A stretch of 64,000 nt of DNA from Labilibaculum manganireducens (GTDB lineage Bacteria; Bacteroidota; Bacteroidia; Bacteroidales; Marinifilaceae), in the NCBI RefSeq assembly GCF_002843385.1, contig NZ_MVDE01000020.1, positions 31,193-95,192 of the forward strand. The letters run 5' to 3'. Below the pieces are notes generated by a model that searched no databases, had not been told where the DNA came from, and was given only the letters and a program-made list of their open reading frames with translations. Positions 34,396 through 43,582 of the stretch are shown one piece after another (the stretch's first letter is position 1; every line of letters begins with the position of its first letter). The position numbers and the translations under genes are program-made.

Positions 34396-34722
34396 TAAGT
34401 TAGATATTTTGTTCAGATAAATTCTGTAAAAATTAGTGTTACGAAAAAAAAAATCTTTTGTTGAGCTTAATCCTAATTATTAATCGGGCAAACAATAGCA
34501 AATCTAAAAAATTACGATCAATAAACAATCAGTAAAATCAAGCATACTAAGCTCTAATTGAATAGCTGGAGCAATAGGTAAATTAAAAATAAATTAGTAT
34601 TATTGCATATGCGATAATGAAGATTTTGCTCAAAATTCAGCGCATTATTTCTATCGAAATAAAAGTTGAATTTATAAAAAAAATCAAACAAATGTTAAAT
34701 CGAACAAGCTCATATCAACAGA
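34396..34722. other. Divergent intergenic region between the PD40 gene and the Hpt operon
   Basis: 327 AT-rich bases between divergently transcribed genes. The minus-strand promoter is listed separately. No clean TAnnTTTG was found for the plus-strand operon. Confidence 0.5.
34499..34528 (-). promoter_or_regulatory. Promoter of the PD40/SPOR gene
   Basis: Minus strand: TTG (34528-34526), 19-base spacer, TAGATTTG (34506-34499). Transcription would start near 34492, leaving a leader of about 97 bases. Confidence 0.6.
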
Positions 34723-35178
34723 ATGACTCAAGGTGAAATGATCACAGATCTCTCCTATTTAAAGGAGATGTCTGGAAATGACAAAAACATCATCAGTGAA
34801 ATGATTGATATTTTTCTGGAACAAATCCCTGAATTTGAAGAAGAAATATCAAGAAGTTTTGAAGCTCGGAACTGGCAGGATTTAGGCGCTATTGCCCACA
34901 AGGCAAAATCATCCGTACGAACAATGGGAATGGAAAATTCTGGTGATTGTCTAGAACAATTAGAGCATTTTTCAAAAGGAAATTTAAAGTTTGAATTGCA
35001 GCTGAAGAGAGAAAACAGGATTGAATTTAGTCCTCAAGATGAAAAAAACTGGACTAACGTAAAAAACGAAACTATGAATGACATTGATTTAGTAAATATT
35101 CCTGTATTAGTAGAGGAATTTTTATCACAATGTCCTTTAGCCATAAAAGAATTAAAAGAAACCTTAGGACAACTTTAA
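34723..35178 (+). CDS. Histidine phosphotransfer (Hpt) domain protein
   Basis: 151 residues, all alpha-helical. The phospho-accepting His is H59 in AIAHKAKSSVRTMG, matching the Hpt HxxKG/SS motif. The first 100 residues form the Hpt bundle; the C-terminal 40 (DIDLVNIPVLVEEFLSQCP) may be a docking helix. No kinase is adjacent. Directly followed by a STAS protein and a receiver-phosphatase, so it probably relays phosphate to the D56 of that receiver. Confidence 0.8.
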   Translation: MTQGEMITDLSYLKEMSGNDKNIISEMIDIFLEQIPEFEEEISRSFEARNWQDLGAIAHKAKSSVRTMGMENSGDCLEQLEHFSKGNLKFELQLKRENRIEFSPQDEKNWTNVKNETMNDIDLVNIPVLVEEFLSQCPLAIKELKETLGQL

Positions 35179-35202
35179 TCACTGTAACCATATTTTACTG
35201 CT

Positions 35203-35553
35203 ATGAATATTGAAACCAAACAGGTAAACTCTATAACAATAATGAAATTGGGAGAAACCAATCGTTTGTATGCCTTAAATGCAAATATTGCGAAGGAAAA
35301 AATGAATGAACTTTTGTCTCAACCTAAATCAAAATTAATTGTTGATTTTGAAGAAATCAGCTTTATTGACAGTTCTGGTTTTGGTGCACTTTTATCGGCT
35401 CTTAAAACATCAAAAGAACATAAAAGTTTTATAAAACTTTGCAATATCAACAGAGATGTAATGGAGCTGATAGAATTAATGCAGTTGGATTCTATTTTTG
35501 ATATTTTACAAGACCAAACCGCATGTGTTAACAGCTTTTCATCAGTTGAATAA
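35203..35553 (+). CDS. STAS-domain anti-sigma-factor antagonist (RsbV/SpoIIAA-like)
   Basis: 116 residues with the STAS fold. The phosphorylatable Ser lies in IDSSGFGALLSALK (S57 or S58), the family position. In partner switching an RsbW-type kinase phosphorylates it and a PP2C phosphatase removes the phosphate. The phosphatase is encoded immediately downstream. No RsbW kinase or sigma factor gene is nearby. Gap to the Hpt gene is 24 bases and to the phosphatase 8 bases, so the three form an operon. Confidence 0.88.
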   Translation: MNIETKQVNSITIMKLGETNRLYALNANIAKEKMNELLSQPKSKLIVDFEEISFIDSSGFGALLSALKTSKEHKSFIKLCNINRDVMELIELMQLDSIFDILQDQTACVNSFSSVE

Positions 35554-35561
35554 ATACTGAT

Positions 35562-37124
35562 ATGGCAAAAGTCTCGCCAAATATACTGGTTGTTGATGAT
35601 GACGTAGTTATCCTAAAATTCATTGAGTTTACTCTAAAAGGATTAGGTTACCAAACAACACTTGCAAAAAACGGAAAAGAGGCTATTGATCAGGCCAAAA
35701 GTCAACATTTCGATCTTATCATCTCAGATTTATACATGCCATTAATGGATGGCAATGAACTGGTAAGAAGACTAAGACAGACACCTGAATACCAGCACAC
35801 TCCTTTTATTTTTCTTTCTGGAAACAACGAGGAAGACACATGGATTAAAAATCTGAATGACGGTGCGGATGATTTTATCACCAAACCAATCAAACAAAAG
35901 ATCTTTATCTCAAAGATCAAATCCCATTTAAAGAAAGCCTATTTAAGAAAAGATATTCTTGATAGTGCGAGAAAAGATGACATCAGTTTTGAAAAAGGAA
36001 ACCTGATATATTGTGCAAATAGAATTAAACCCTTTCCTCTTCCAAGAAAACATCTCAAAACAAATATTACCGCTGTTTATTCCGATTCTGATTTTTTCAT
36101 GGCTCTGCAGGACACCAATACCTGGGGCATTATTATTGACGATAAAGCAAATTGGGCGATCTCAATCTTAGATAAAATAACGGAAATTGTTTCGAATCAT
36201 ATTCCAATAAACATTCTTGTTACTGATGCTGACGACATGGACAAACTGGAAAGTCTAATGCAATCCAAAATAAGTGGTTTTCTATTCAAGAATCTGAATC
36301 CTAAGCTAATTATCCATCAAATAAACTCCAATGTTCAGCGCGAACATGATTTAAAAAGCAAATACTTAAGCGCGCTTAATTCGGCAGCAAAAAGATCTCC
36401 AATTCGTTTCGAAAATGAATTTCAGGATACCATACGAGACTACAACATTCAAATTCTTCATCAGCCCTACAATAAATTACCCGGAGGTGATTATTATGAA
36501 ATTATTGATGTAGACCAGAATAGAAAAATATTGATTTTGGGTGATGTAATGGGAAAAAAATGGGATGCCTGGTTCTTTGTACCAGCCTATATTGCCTACA
36601 TACGAAGTACCATTAATTTTTTCGTTAATCGACAAGAACTCGATTTTGTTGAATCACCGGGCAAATTTCTGGATATTATAAATGAATATCTTTTTAAAGA
36701 CATTCAGTTAACTGAAGTATTCACAACTCTGAGTATCATATCGCTTTGTACTTCGTCGAATAAGATTAGTATTGCATCAGCCGGAGCTCTTCGACCTTTT
36801 CTTTATGATGGAATAGATAAAACCATATCGCAATTAAATATTGTTGGAACCTTATTGGGTGTTGTAAAGGGAATCAAATATAGAAGCTTAGTTCACGAGT
36901 TTAATAAGGGAGACAAACTATTCTTTTATACCGATGGGTACACCGAAGCTGTTAATGACAGAACCGGTGAGATGATTGGTGATGAAGCTATATTCTACAT
37001 TCTTGATAATAACAAAGAAAAAGAAATTATTGAACCCAAAGATGTGGAATTGGAATTAACCAAAATCTACAATGTCTCTAAATTTGATGATGACCGCACT
37101 TTGTTGTTAATCCAAAGAAATTAG
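35562..37124 (+). CDS. Response regulator with PP2C (SpoIIE/RsbU-type) phosphatase output
   Basis: 520 residues. An N-terminal receiver (1-125) has the acidic pocket VDDD, phospho-acceptor D56 in DLIISDLYMP, and K107-like FITKPIK. A middle region (about 140-290) looks like a second, degenerate receiver-like fold (TAVYSDSDFFMALQ, WGIIIDD) without an obvious acceptor. The C-terminal PP2C domain (about 300-520) has metal-binding Asp residues in LPGGDYYEI, ILGDVMGKK, FYTDGYTEAVND and FDDDRTLLL. Expected job: dephosphorylate the adjacent STAS protein when the receiver is phosphorylated. Confidence 0.88.
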   Translation: MAKVSPNILVVDDDVVILKFIEFTLKGLGYQTTLAKNGKEAIDQAKSQHFDLIISDLYMPLMDGNELVRRLRQTPEYQHTPFIFLSGNNEEDTWIKNLNDGADDFITKPIKQKIFISKIKSHLKKAYLRKDILDSARKDDISFEKGNLIYCANRIKPFPLPRKHLKTNITAVYSDSDFFMALQDTNTWGIIIDDKANWAISILDKITEIVSNHIPINILVTDADDMDKLESLMQSKISGFLFKNLNPKLIIHQINSNVQREHDLKSKYLSALNSAAKRSPIRFENEFQDTIRDYNIQILHQPYNKLPGGDYYEIIDVDQNRKILILGDVMGKKWDAWFFVPAYIAYIRSTINFFVNRQELDFVESPGKFLDIINEYLFKDIQLTEVFTTLSIISLCTSSNKISIASAGALRPFLYDGIDKTISQLNIVGTLLGVVKGIKYRSLVHEFNKGDKLFFYTDGYTEAVNDRTGEMIGDEAIFYILDNNKEKEIIEPKDVELELTKIYNVSKFDDDRTLLLIQRN

Positions 37125-37181
37125 CCGGATTTCTTATTTTTCTCCTTTGTTTTGTTCATTTTTGCATGAAAATACGACGAC

Positions 37182-37499
37182 ATGCAAGCAAATGAAATTA
37201 TTGGATGGATGGGAAGCATTCTTTTCGCAATTTGTGCTCTGCCACAAGTAATCCACACGTTTAAAACAAAAAAAACAGATGACCTAAGCGAGTTGTTTTT
37301 ATGGCTGTGGTTTTGGGGTGAAGTTTTTACCTTATGCTATATTTTTATAGATGATATAGCCCGCAACAACTACCATATACCTCTGTATTTCAATTACTTA
37401 TTCAATCTACTATTGCTTTTTTATCTGATATTCGCAAAATACACCTACAATTCAAAACCAACCACACTTTCTAATATCCGAAAACGAATAGGTTTATAA
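37182..37499 (+). CDS. SemiSWEET-type PQ-loop membrane protein
   Basis: 105 residues with three transmembrane helices and the PQ-loop motif ALPQVIHTFKTKKTDDLS after helix 1. This is the layout of bacterial SemiSWEET transporters, which dimerise to carry sugars across the inner membrane. It lies 57 bases after the phosphatase gene and shares a terminator with the convergent citrate lyase cluster. The substrate is not deducible. Confidence 0.8.
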   Translation: MQANEIIGWMGSILFAICALPQVIHTFKTKKTDDLSELFLWLWFWGEVFTLCYIFIDDIARNNYHIPLYFNYLFNLLLLFYLIFAKYTYNSKPTTLSNIRKRIGL

Positions 37500-37511
37500 T
37501 ATTGTAAAGTT

Positions 37512-37543
37512 AAAAAAAGCCGGATGATGCTCATCCGGCTTTT
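37512..37543. terminator. Bidirectional terminator between SemiSWEET and citC
   Basis: Stem AAAAGCCGGATGA/TCATCCGGCTTTT with a three-base loop. A-run on the left and T-run on the right serve both convergent genes. Confidence 0.9.
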
Positions 37544-37547
37544 CTGT

Positions 37548-38621
37548 TTAATGTCTGGTAACTGTATTTTTTATCTTCTCTCTAATTTCAGCAGATTCCT
37601 CCGACAACAAATAATTCTTCGTTGAATCCGGCAAAAAATCGAGGATTTCATTCAGTCTGTCTTCACGGATCGCAATTCTTACTTTTGATGCAGAAATATA
37701 ATTATCTGAGCTCCCTTGTGTAATTCTTGGTATTTCAAGAATTTCAACGCCATTGGACGGTAAATATTTAATCATGGCTTCGTTGTAGGCTGCAGTTACC
37801 GGCGAATACATTTCAGTTCCAACGTATCTTCTATTAATATTTAAAATTGGAACAATATAATTCAAAAAAGTGATTACATCCAATTCGGCTTGTTTAGCCG
37901 CAATGTCACATTCTTTCTCATCTTTCAAAAAATAACAAGGAAAAATAGTTCCTGAAACTACATAATCTCCCCCCTTCACCATTACCAGATTTTTAATGTG
38001 CCCCAATTCTTCCTGAATCAATCGCCATCGAACATCAAAAGTAAATGACGAACGATCCTCTTCAACTATAAATAGGTACAACACTCTATTCTCCGCACAA
38101 GCTTTTTCGATCAGATATTTATGCCCTTTAGTAAAAGGATTGCAATTTACAACTATGGCTGCGATGCCACCAAAAGTTACATCCTTTTTTATGGACCGCA
38201 AATAGTCCTGATATGTTTTGATATTCTCATATCCAAATTCCAAAACAGAGAACAATGGCTCTGCAGTTGCAATTTCGGTAAATCCCAATCCTTTAAAAAC
38301 CTCTAAATTACGAGGCTTCGTGTAAACAAAAATGTGTTTGTGCTCATTAATAACCAATTCAATTAAATGTGTTACAATTTGCGCAAAAGCAGCTCCTTCT
38401 CTAAATTTAGGAGAAACTGCAACATATTTAAGTACTCTTCCTTTATACGACCCGGTTCCTATTACCTCCTGATTCAAATTATAAAGAATCATGGTGTAAT
38501 CAACGTCTATAGAATCGAACTCAAAACCCAATGGCTCCAGAAATTCTGAGACCAGCTTTATATCAAAGGGATTGTTTAGATCTAAAGACTCTTCCCTATA
38601 ATCTGTATTCTCAACTCCCAT
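37548..38621 (-). CDS. citC: [Citrate (pro-3S)-lyase] ligase
   Basis: Acetylates the prosthetic group on CitD with ATP and acetate, switching citrate lyase on. 357 residues from the ATG at 38621 (MGVENTDYREES); the ATG at 38690 gives a 23-residue extension of unclear value. An N-terminal GNAT-like region (about 30-115) is followed by a nucleotidyltransferase domain with the NCNPFTKGHKYLIEKA signature (HxGH-type) and SASKVRIAI. Last gene of the citDEF-XG-C cluster; length matches the family. Confidence 0.93.
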   Translation of the reverse strand: MGVENTDYREESLDLNNPFDIKLVSEFLEPLGFEFDSIDVDYTMILYNLNQEVIGTGSYKGRVLKYVAVSPKFREGAAFAQIVTHLIELVINEHKHIFVYTKPRNLEVFKGLGFTEIATAEPLFSVLEFGYENIKTYQDYLRSIKKDVTFGGIAAIVVNCNPFTKGHKYLIEKACAENRVLYLFIVEEDRSSFTFDVRWRLIQEELGHIKNLVMVKGGDYVVSGTIFPCYFLKDEKECDIAAKQAELDVITFLNYIVPILNINRRYVGTEMYSPVTAAYNEAMIKYLPSNGVEILEIPRITQGSSDNYISASKVRIAIREDRLNEILDFLPDSTKNYLLSEESAEIREKIKNTVTRH

Positions 38622-38800
38622 CCTTATTCGTTGTTTAGTATTGTTTTGTGTAAATATTTTCTTTTTATTTCCGCACTCAATAATATGCATTTCACAGAAA
38701 ATACCCCTCTAATTTTATATGTTATGAAAGGTGCTCAGCATCTATGAAAGCATGACAAATGTTGTTTTATTATTCATTTTCAATTTGTATTGAGTACTTT

Positions 38801-40192
38801 CTAATTGTACTTTTTATTCACCATATATGTAAAGAATGCAACAGCAAGCAAATCAGCAGAACCACCTGGAGATATCCGATTTTCATAACAATAATCCAAT
38901 AAATCCTGATACTTTGAATTAAAATATTGAGTTCCAAAAAGAATAAAAGCCTGTTGTGAAATATCCTGTAATTCATTAAGAACTTTTTCTCCTTTACGAT
39001 ATAAAATATTGCTGTCGTTATTGTGAGCAATTAAAACTAAAAGTGTTTGTTTTAATCCTTCATGAATAATTTCATCTTTTACTGCATCCATTTTATCGAA
39101 ATGAGAACTCAAAACAGGAATTGCATGATTGAAAACACAAGGTAATCCTGATTGAATTTCGCCTCTAATTCCTTTCCCCATATCTCCAAACTTCTCAAAA
39201 CACTCTTCTCCATGTGTTTTTTTGCTGCTATAAAGCTTCTTCCCCAACTCATTCTCAACTAAGTTACCGTTTAATTCCTTTATTTGATTAACAAATGAAT
39301 CATACGAAAAATTCCGGTTTTTTATTTGATTGGCACTTACAAACAGTGAAAATCCCAACAAAAATATGGCTCCCTTATGAGTATTCACCCCACAAGTTTC
39401 ACGGTACATATCCTCTTCCATTTGCAATCCAATTTGTCTCAATTTTGGCAGAGCATCTTTTATATTTGCAGACGAATAAGAATAACCATATTCAGCTATT
39501 TCTTTAAAATAGACAGACAAGACAGCACTCGAATTTAAAAATGTTGAAAAGTCCATATCCGAATGAGATCCGTTCGAAAAACGATCGACCAAACCAGGTT
39601 TTGGAGACAGAGATACTTCATGAAGAAGTGCTTTTAAAGCAAATGCAGACAAATCTTTACAAACCCTGATTTTCCTTCTTTCCTGTAAAAAACGGGATAT
39701 ATCTTTCTCGATAACAGCTCTCATTTCTCCATATTCATGAGTTTGCCTTCTCATACAAAACACAGCAGGGTGCTCATCACAGAAATAACACTTCTTGGCT
39801 TTTCCCGATGAAACCGGATTTCCTTTTTTATCAGTAATATCAACGTCCAAGAGTCTACCTAACGAATGCTCCTTTTCATAAAGCTCTGCAATCTCTTTTA
39901 TTGTTGCTGCTGAAATTTCAATGCCTGAAACAGGGACTAAATAAAAATCTCCTGCTGCATCAGGACGAATAATTTCTCTTTTTTCCTCAATAATAATCCG
40001 ATGAGAAAGTAAAAATCGTTTCAGATCAGACAAACATTCTGAGAAAAACAATTTGATCTGATCATTCGATTTTGGAACACCGGGAATATTAAGAGTCAGA
40101 CTTAGTGAAATATCTCCTAACTCAGCAAATTTCTGTCTCTCTTTTGACCGGATTTCTTTAGCCTCCAAAATTTCTCTTACGACTTTCTCCAT
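38801..40192 (-). CDS. citXG: CitX-CitG fusion: holo-citrate lyase synthase and prosthetic-group synthase
   Basis: 463 residues from the ATG at 40192 (MEKVVREILEAKE). The N-terminal CitX part (about 1-165) has LSLTLNIPGVPKSND and GRLLDVDITDKKG, typical of the enzyme that attaches the phosphoribosyl-dephospho-CoA group to CitD. The C-terminal CitG part (about 175-463) has ALLHEVSLSPKPGLVDRFSNG and VNTHKGAIFLLGF, typical of triphosphoribosyl-dephospho-CoA synthase. A Cys-rich joint (KCYFCDEHPAVFCMRR) lies between. Both steps needed to make the CitD cofactor are thus on one chain, as in some other anaerobes. Gap to citF is 87 bases. Confidence 0.92.
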   Translation of the reverse strand: MEKVVREILEAKEIRSKERQKFAELGDISLSLTLNIPGVPKSNDQIKLFFSECLSDLKRFLLSHRIIIEEKREIIRPDAAGDFYLVPVSGIEISAATIKEIAELYEKEHSLGRLLDVDITDKKGNPVSSGKAKKCYFCDEHPAVFCMRRQTHEYGEMRAVIEKDISRFLQERRKIRVCKDLSAFALKALLHEVSLSPKPGLVDRFSNGSHSDMDFSTFLNSSAVLSVYFKEIAEYGYSYSSANIKDALPKLRQIGLQMEEDMYRETCGVNTHKGAIFLLGFSLFVSANQIKNRNFSYDSFVNQIKELNGNLVENELGKKLYSSKKTHGEECFEKFGDMGKGIRGEIQSGLPCVFNHAIPVLSSHFDKMDAVKDEIIHEGLKQTLLVLIAHNNDSNILYRKGEKVLNELQDISQQAFILFGTQYFNSKYQDLLDYCYENRISPGGSADLLAVAFFTYMVNKKYN

Positions 40193-40279
40193 TTTGTCTA
40201 CTTCCTGTTTACAAATACACCCTAAATGCTTAAAACAAGTAGGGTGTATCATATTTCATTTGTATAAATCGGCCTCAGC

Positions 40280-41839
40280 TTATGAGAGATTCTTTACATT
40301 ATAAATTACATCAATAATAGTCCCGTCGCGATATTCAACCAAGCCTACAATCTGATCTCCCAATTGCTTTTCGGCAGGTACACCAGTCATTTTCTCCACT
40401 TCCTCTTTCAAGTCACGAATATCAACCACCTGCACCCCGGCTTCTTTAAGTTTCGCTGCCAAATTTGGTTTCGCTGGATTAACACATACACCTCTCTCGG
40501 TTACAATTACATCAACACTTTCTCCAGGAGTAACAACAGTGTGAACGCGATCTTTTACAATGGGTAACCGACCACGAAATGCCGGACAAACAACAACTGT
40601 TAAGTTCGCTCCGGATGCGGTATCGGAGTGACCTCCGGATGCGCCTCTTATTTCTCCTGAAGAACCCGTAATTACATTTACATTGAAATCAACATCCACT
40701 TCGAGTGCACCCAAAACAACCACATCCAACTTATTAGTCATAGATCCGCAGTTATTGGGATTCGCATATTGATCACACGAAATTTCGATATGATTTGGAT
40801 TATTCAATACCGAAGTACTCACTGCGGCATCGAAAGACTGCACATCAAAAATAGAATGAAACAACCCTTCATTCAACATATCAACACCATAGGAAGTTAC
40901 CCCTCCAATCATGAAGCTGCCAATTATATTTTTCCGCTTCATATCTTCGCGAAGAAATTTGGCCACCGCCAAAGAAGCTCCACCTGCACCTACCTGAAAC
41001 GACATTCCATTTTTGAACAAACCAGAATGTTCAATTACTGTTGCAGCAATTCGGGCAATACGTAAATCCATTGGTGAATTGGTAATACGGGTAGTTCCGG
41101 ATGCAATTTTTGTTGCATCACCGATACTATCCACTTTTACCACATAATCGATAAAATGTTGACGTACAGTACAAGGCACACAAGGATATTCAACCAAATT
41201 ATCAGTAACAATAATTACATTACGAGAATACCGGGCATCAATATCTGCGTATCCCATAGATCCAAAAGCTGATGGACCATGAGCACCTGTTGCATTTCCT
41301 TCTTCATCAGCTGCAGATGCTGCTAAAACCGATAAATCAGGCTTAATTCTTCCTGTTAAAAAATCACGTACACGACCACCGTGAGAGTGAATAATTGCCG
41401 GATATTTTAATTTCCCAACTGATATTGCATCGCCTAATGCACCTCTGATACCTGATGTGAAGATTCTGGTAATCATTCCTTTTTCAACATAAGGAACCAA
41501 ACCATCATGAGCTGATGTAAGTGATGAGGACGCCAAGGTGATATCCTTAATGCCCATCTCATCAAGTATTTTAATGGCCTGCATCAACACTCCATCTCCA
41601 CCTCTTAAATGATGATGACAAGTAACAGTCATTCCATCAAAAGGTTTACATCTTTTGATAGCCTCTTCCAGATTTTTACAAAGTTTGGAAACATGAGGTT
41701 TTTTAGCCTTAAGCGTTCGTGAAATATTTGTTGATGGAACTTCGTCTTCAATAATACTTTTCCAAACTCCCTGGAAAGGTTCAAGTTTCCCAAGGCCTTC
41801 TATATATTCAGGAATTTCAACTCCTATTGCATTTTTCAT
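40280..41839 (-). CDS. citF: Citrate lyase alpha subunit (citrate:acetyl-ACP transferase)
   Basis: 519 residues from the ATG at 41839 (MKNAIGVEIP). Exchanges acetyl on CitD for citrate. CoA-transferase-type motifs: TVTCHHHLRGGDGVLMQ, SAHDGLVPYVEKG, HSHGGRVRDFLTG, FQVGAGGASLAV and TGSSGEIRGASGGHSDTA. Normal length. It starts 30 bases after citE and is part of the citDEF operon. Confidence 0.96.
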   Translation of the reverse strand: MKNAIGVEIPEYIEGLGKLEPFQGVWKSIIEDEVPSTNISRTLKAKKPHVSKLCKNLEEAIKRCKPFDGMTVTCHHHLRGGDGVLMQAIKILDEMGIKDITLASSSLTSAHDGLVPYVEKGMITRIFTSGIRGALGDAISVGKLKYPAIIHSHGGRVRDFLTGRIKPDLSVLAASAADEEGNATGAHGPSAFGSMGYADIDARYSRNVIIVTDNLVEYPCVPCTVRQHFIDYVVKVDSIGDATKIASGTTRITNSPMDLRIARIAATVIEHSGLFKNGMSFQVGAGGASLAVAKFLREDMKRKNIIGSFMIGGVTSYGVDMLNEGLFHSIFDVQSFDAAVSTSVLNNPNHIEISCDQYANPNNCGSMTNKLDVVVLGALEVDVDFNVNVITGSSGEIRGASGGHSDTASGANLTVVVCPAFRGRLPIVKDRVHTVVTPGESVDVIVTERGVCVNPAKPNLAAKLKEAGVQVVDIRDLKEEVEKMTGVPAEKQLGDQIVGLVEYRDGTIIDVIYNVKNLS

Positions 41840-41869
41840 TTGTCTACGTTTTAAATCCAAGCTTAAAAA

Positions 41870-42766
41870 CTAACCAGCATTCTTTTCAATTTCTTTCAAA
41901 TCTATTTTGGCATATTCCAAAACTGTAATTGCTCTTTGAACAACAGGAGCATCTACCATTTTTCCATCAATTGCAAAAACTCCAATACCAGCTTTTTTGT
42001 TTTTAATAAACTCAGAATAAACACGATACGCCTTACGCACCTCATTTTCAGTCGGGTTAAACACATCATGAACAACATCAACCTGACGTGGATTTATAAG
42101 AGCCTTACCTGCAAAACCTATTTTTTTAATATATTCTGTTTCTTCCCGCAAACCTTCATCGTCGTTCACATCAGCAAAAATAGTATCTAAAACGTCTAAA
42201 TCATTGGCTTTTCCAGCCATCACGATTCTCTTACGTGCGTAATCAATACCAACTCCATCCGGAGTCTTTATAATACCCATATCTGCAGTTAAATCCTGCC
42301 CTCCAATAGTAATAGCATCTATTCTTGGATCGGCAGCCGCGATATCATAAACATTCGCAACCCCTTTGGCTGTTTCTATCATCACATGAATAGTCATGGT
42401 TGGATTCTTAATTCCATGTTCCTTTTCGATGCGCCGCACTTCTTTCATGAACTCCTTAACATCGGCTACTGTTTCTGTTTTCGGGAAACGGATATTATCT
42501 GGCTGTAACGGCACTATTTCCTCCAAATCCGTTAATCCAAACGGCGTATGAAAATTATTTACACGCACACATACTTCGGTGTCGTAAAAATTAACCGTTT
42601 TAAGCATATTACGAACCAAAATTCTTGCTGCATCTTTTTGGTTTAATGCTACAGCATCTTCCAGATCAAGAAGAACAGCATCACAACCATAAACTCCTGC
42701 TTGTTGAATCATTGCCGGATTATTACCGGGAATGTACAACATCGACCTTCTTTTTTTCTTTACCAT
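41870..42766 (-). CDS. citE: Citrate lyase beta subunit (citryl-ACP lyase)
   Basis: Cleaves citryl-ACP to oxaloacetate and acetyl-ACP. 298 residues with the HpcH/HpaI TIM-barrel: MLYIPGNNPAMIQQ, DAVLLDLEDAV (metal), VRVNNFHTPFG, MIETAKGVANV, AITIGGQDLTADMG and GKALINPRQVDVVH. Its ATG overlaps the citD stop codon (TAATG), which indicates translational coupling. Confidence 0.96.
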   Translation of the reverse strand: MVKKKRRSMLYIPGNNPAMIQQAGVYGCDAVLLDLEDAVALNQKDAARILVRNMLKTVNFYDTEVCVRVNNFHTPFGLTDLEEIVPLQPDNIRFPKTETVADVKEFMKEVRRIEKEHGIKNPTMTIHVMIETAKGVANVYDIAAADPRIDAITIGGQDLTADMGIIKTPDGVGIDYARKRIVMAGKANDLDVLDTIFADVNDDEGLREETEYIKKIGFAGKALINPRQVDVVHDVFNPTENEVRKAYRVYSEFIKNKKAGIGVFAIDGKMVDAPVVQRAITVLEYAKIDLKEIEKNAG

Positions 42767-43053
42767 TACATTGTCCCCTCCTGGATACCTAAAGATCGTT
42801 TAACTGCTGTTTCAACTCGTGCTTCGATTGTCTGCGTCAGTGCTCCTTTGTCCTTGGCAATAAGATGCAAATCTTTAACCTGAAGCCGATCAAGTACCTG
42901 ATTTATAGTTTTTTTAATATCTTCTTCGAACTGAAGTATTACTGTTGAAGAAATATCAACTTTGCGACCAGAATCTTTTTCAAGAGGCTCAATCAGAATC
43001 ATAATATCGCTTGATTCAAAAGTTCCGGCTTGCGCTTTAAACTTGGGTGTCAT
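42766..43053 (-). CDS. citD: Citrate lyase acyl carrier protein (gamma subunit)
   Basis: 95 residues; first gene of the cluster. The N-terminal KAQAGTFESSDIMILIEP contains the Ser (S14/S15 region) that carries the phosphoribosyl-dephospho-CoA arm, and the C-terminal DKGALTQTIEARVETAVKRS is family-typical. Upstream lies a long gene-free region without a citrate sensor kinase; no citrate transporter or oxaloacetate decarboxylase is in the window. Confidence 0.93.
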   Translation of the reverse strand: MTPKFKAQAGTFESSDIMILIEPLEKDSGRKVDISSTVILQFEEDIKKTINQVLDRLQVKDLHLIAKDKGALTQTIEARVETAVKRSLGIQEGTM

Positions 43054-43395
43054 TGTTAATAAATATTTGTTAATTAAGTCTTATATGATATGTATAATTT
43101 GCTTCTGCAAATTTTAAGGTCTTTCGATACAATTCAAAGCACTTTGAAGTATTTTTAACCCAATCTTTACGTGTTATAAAACACCCATTGGAAACGATTG
43201 CAGATCAGTCTGTTATTAACCCATAAAAATTTCACAAGTATTTATGGATCTTCTCATTTGCTTTAATAAAGCCTAATTATTACTAAATAAAACTTTTTCG
43301 TTGAACATCTCCATACTTTAATCACAATAAAAGACTTTTTTCTTCAAAATGCTTAAGCTAACGATAAAGGTAAATTGAAAAAAAAAGATAAAAAA

Positions 43396-43426
43396 AGATC
43401 CTGCTTATTTAGAATAAACAGGATCT
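43396..43426 (-). terminator. Orphan minus-strand terminator in the citD-GH92 gap
   Basis: Stem AGATCCTG/CAGGATCT with an inner TTATT/AATAA stem. The left flank is a long A-rich run, so the T-run forms on the minus strand. No coding gene on that strand precedes it, which implies an untranslated transcript. Confidence 0.6.
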
Positions 43427-43568
43427 AATTGTTAGTGATTAGTTAGTGGTTAGTAAGATCTCACCAAATAATTGATGAGTAAAAAAAGTGTGATTCAATG
43501 TGATTACAAATGGTATTTTTTGTTTTTTTCACAAAGGATTCACAATATAAGTGTAAATAATTGGTTTA

Positions 43569-43582
43569 CGCAAACGTTTCCA
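43569..43582. promoter_or_regulatory. LacI-family/cre-like operator candidate
   Basis: CGCAAACGTTTCCA fits TGnAAnCGnTTnCA at all but one of the specified bases and has a central AAACGTTT palindrome. It lies about 350 bases upstream of the GH92 gene, far for direct promoter control. Confidence 0.35.
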
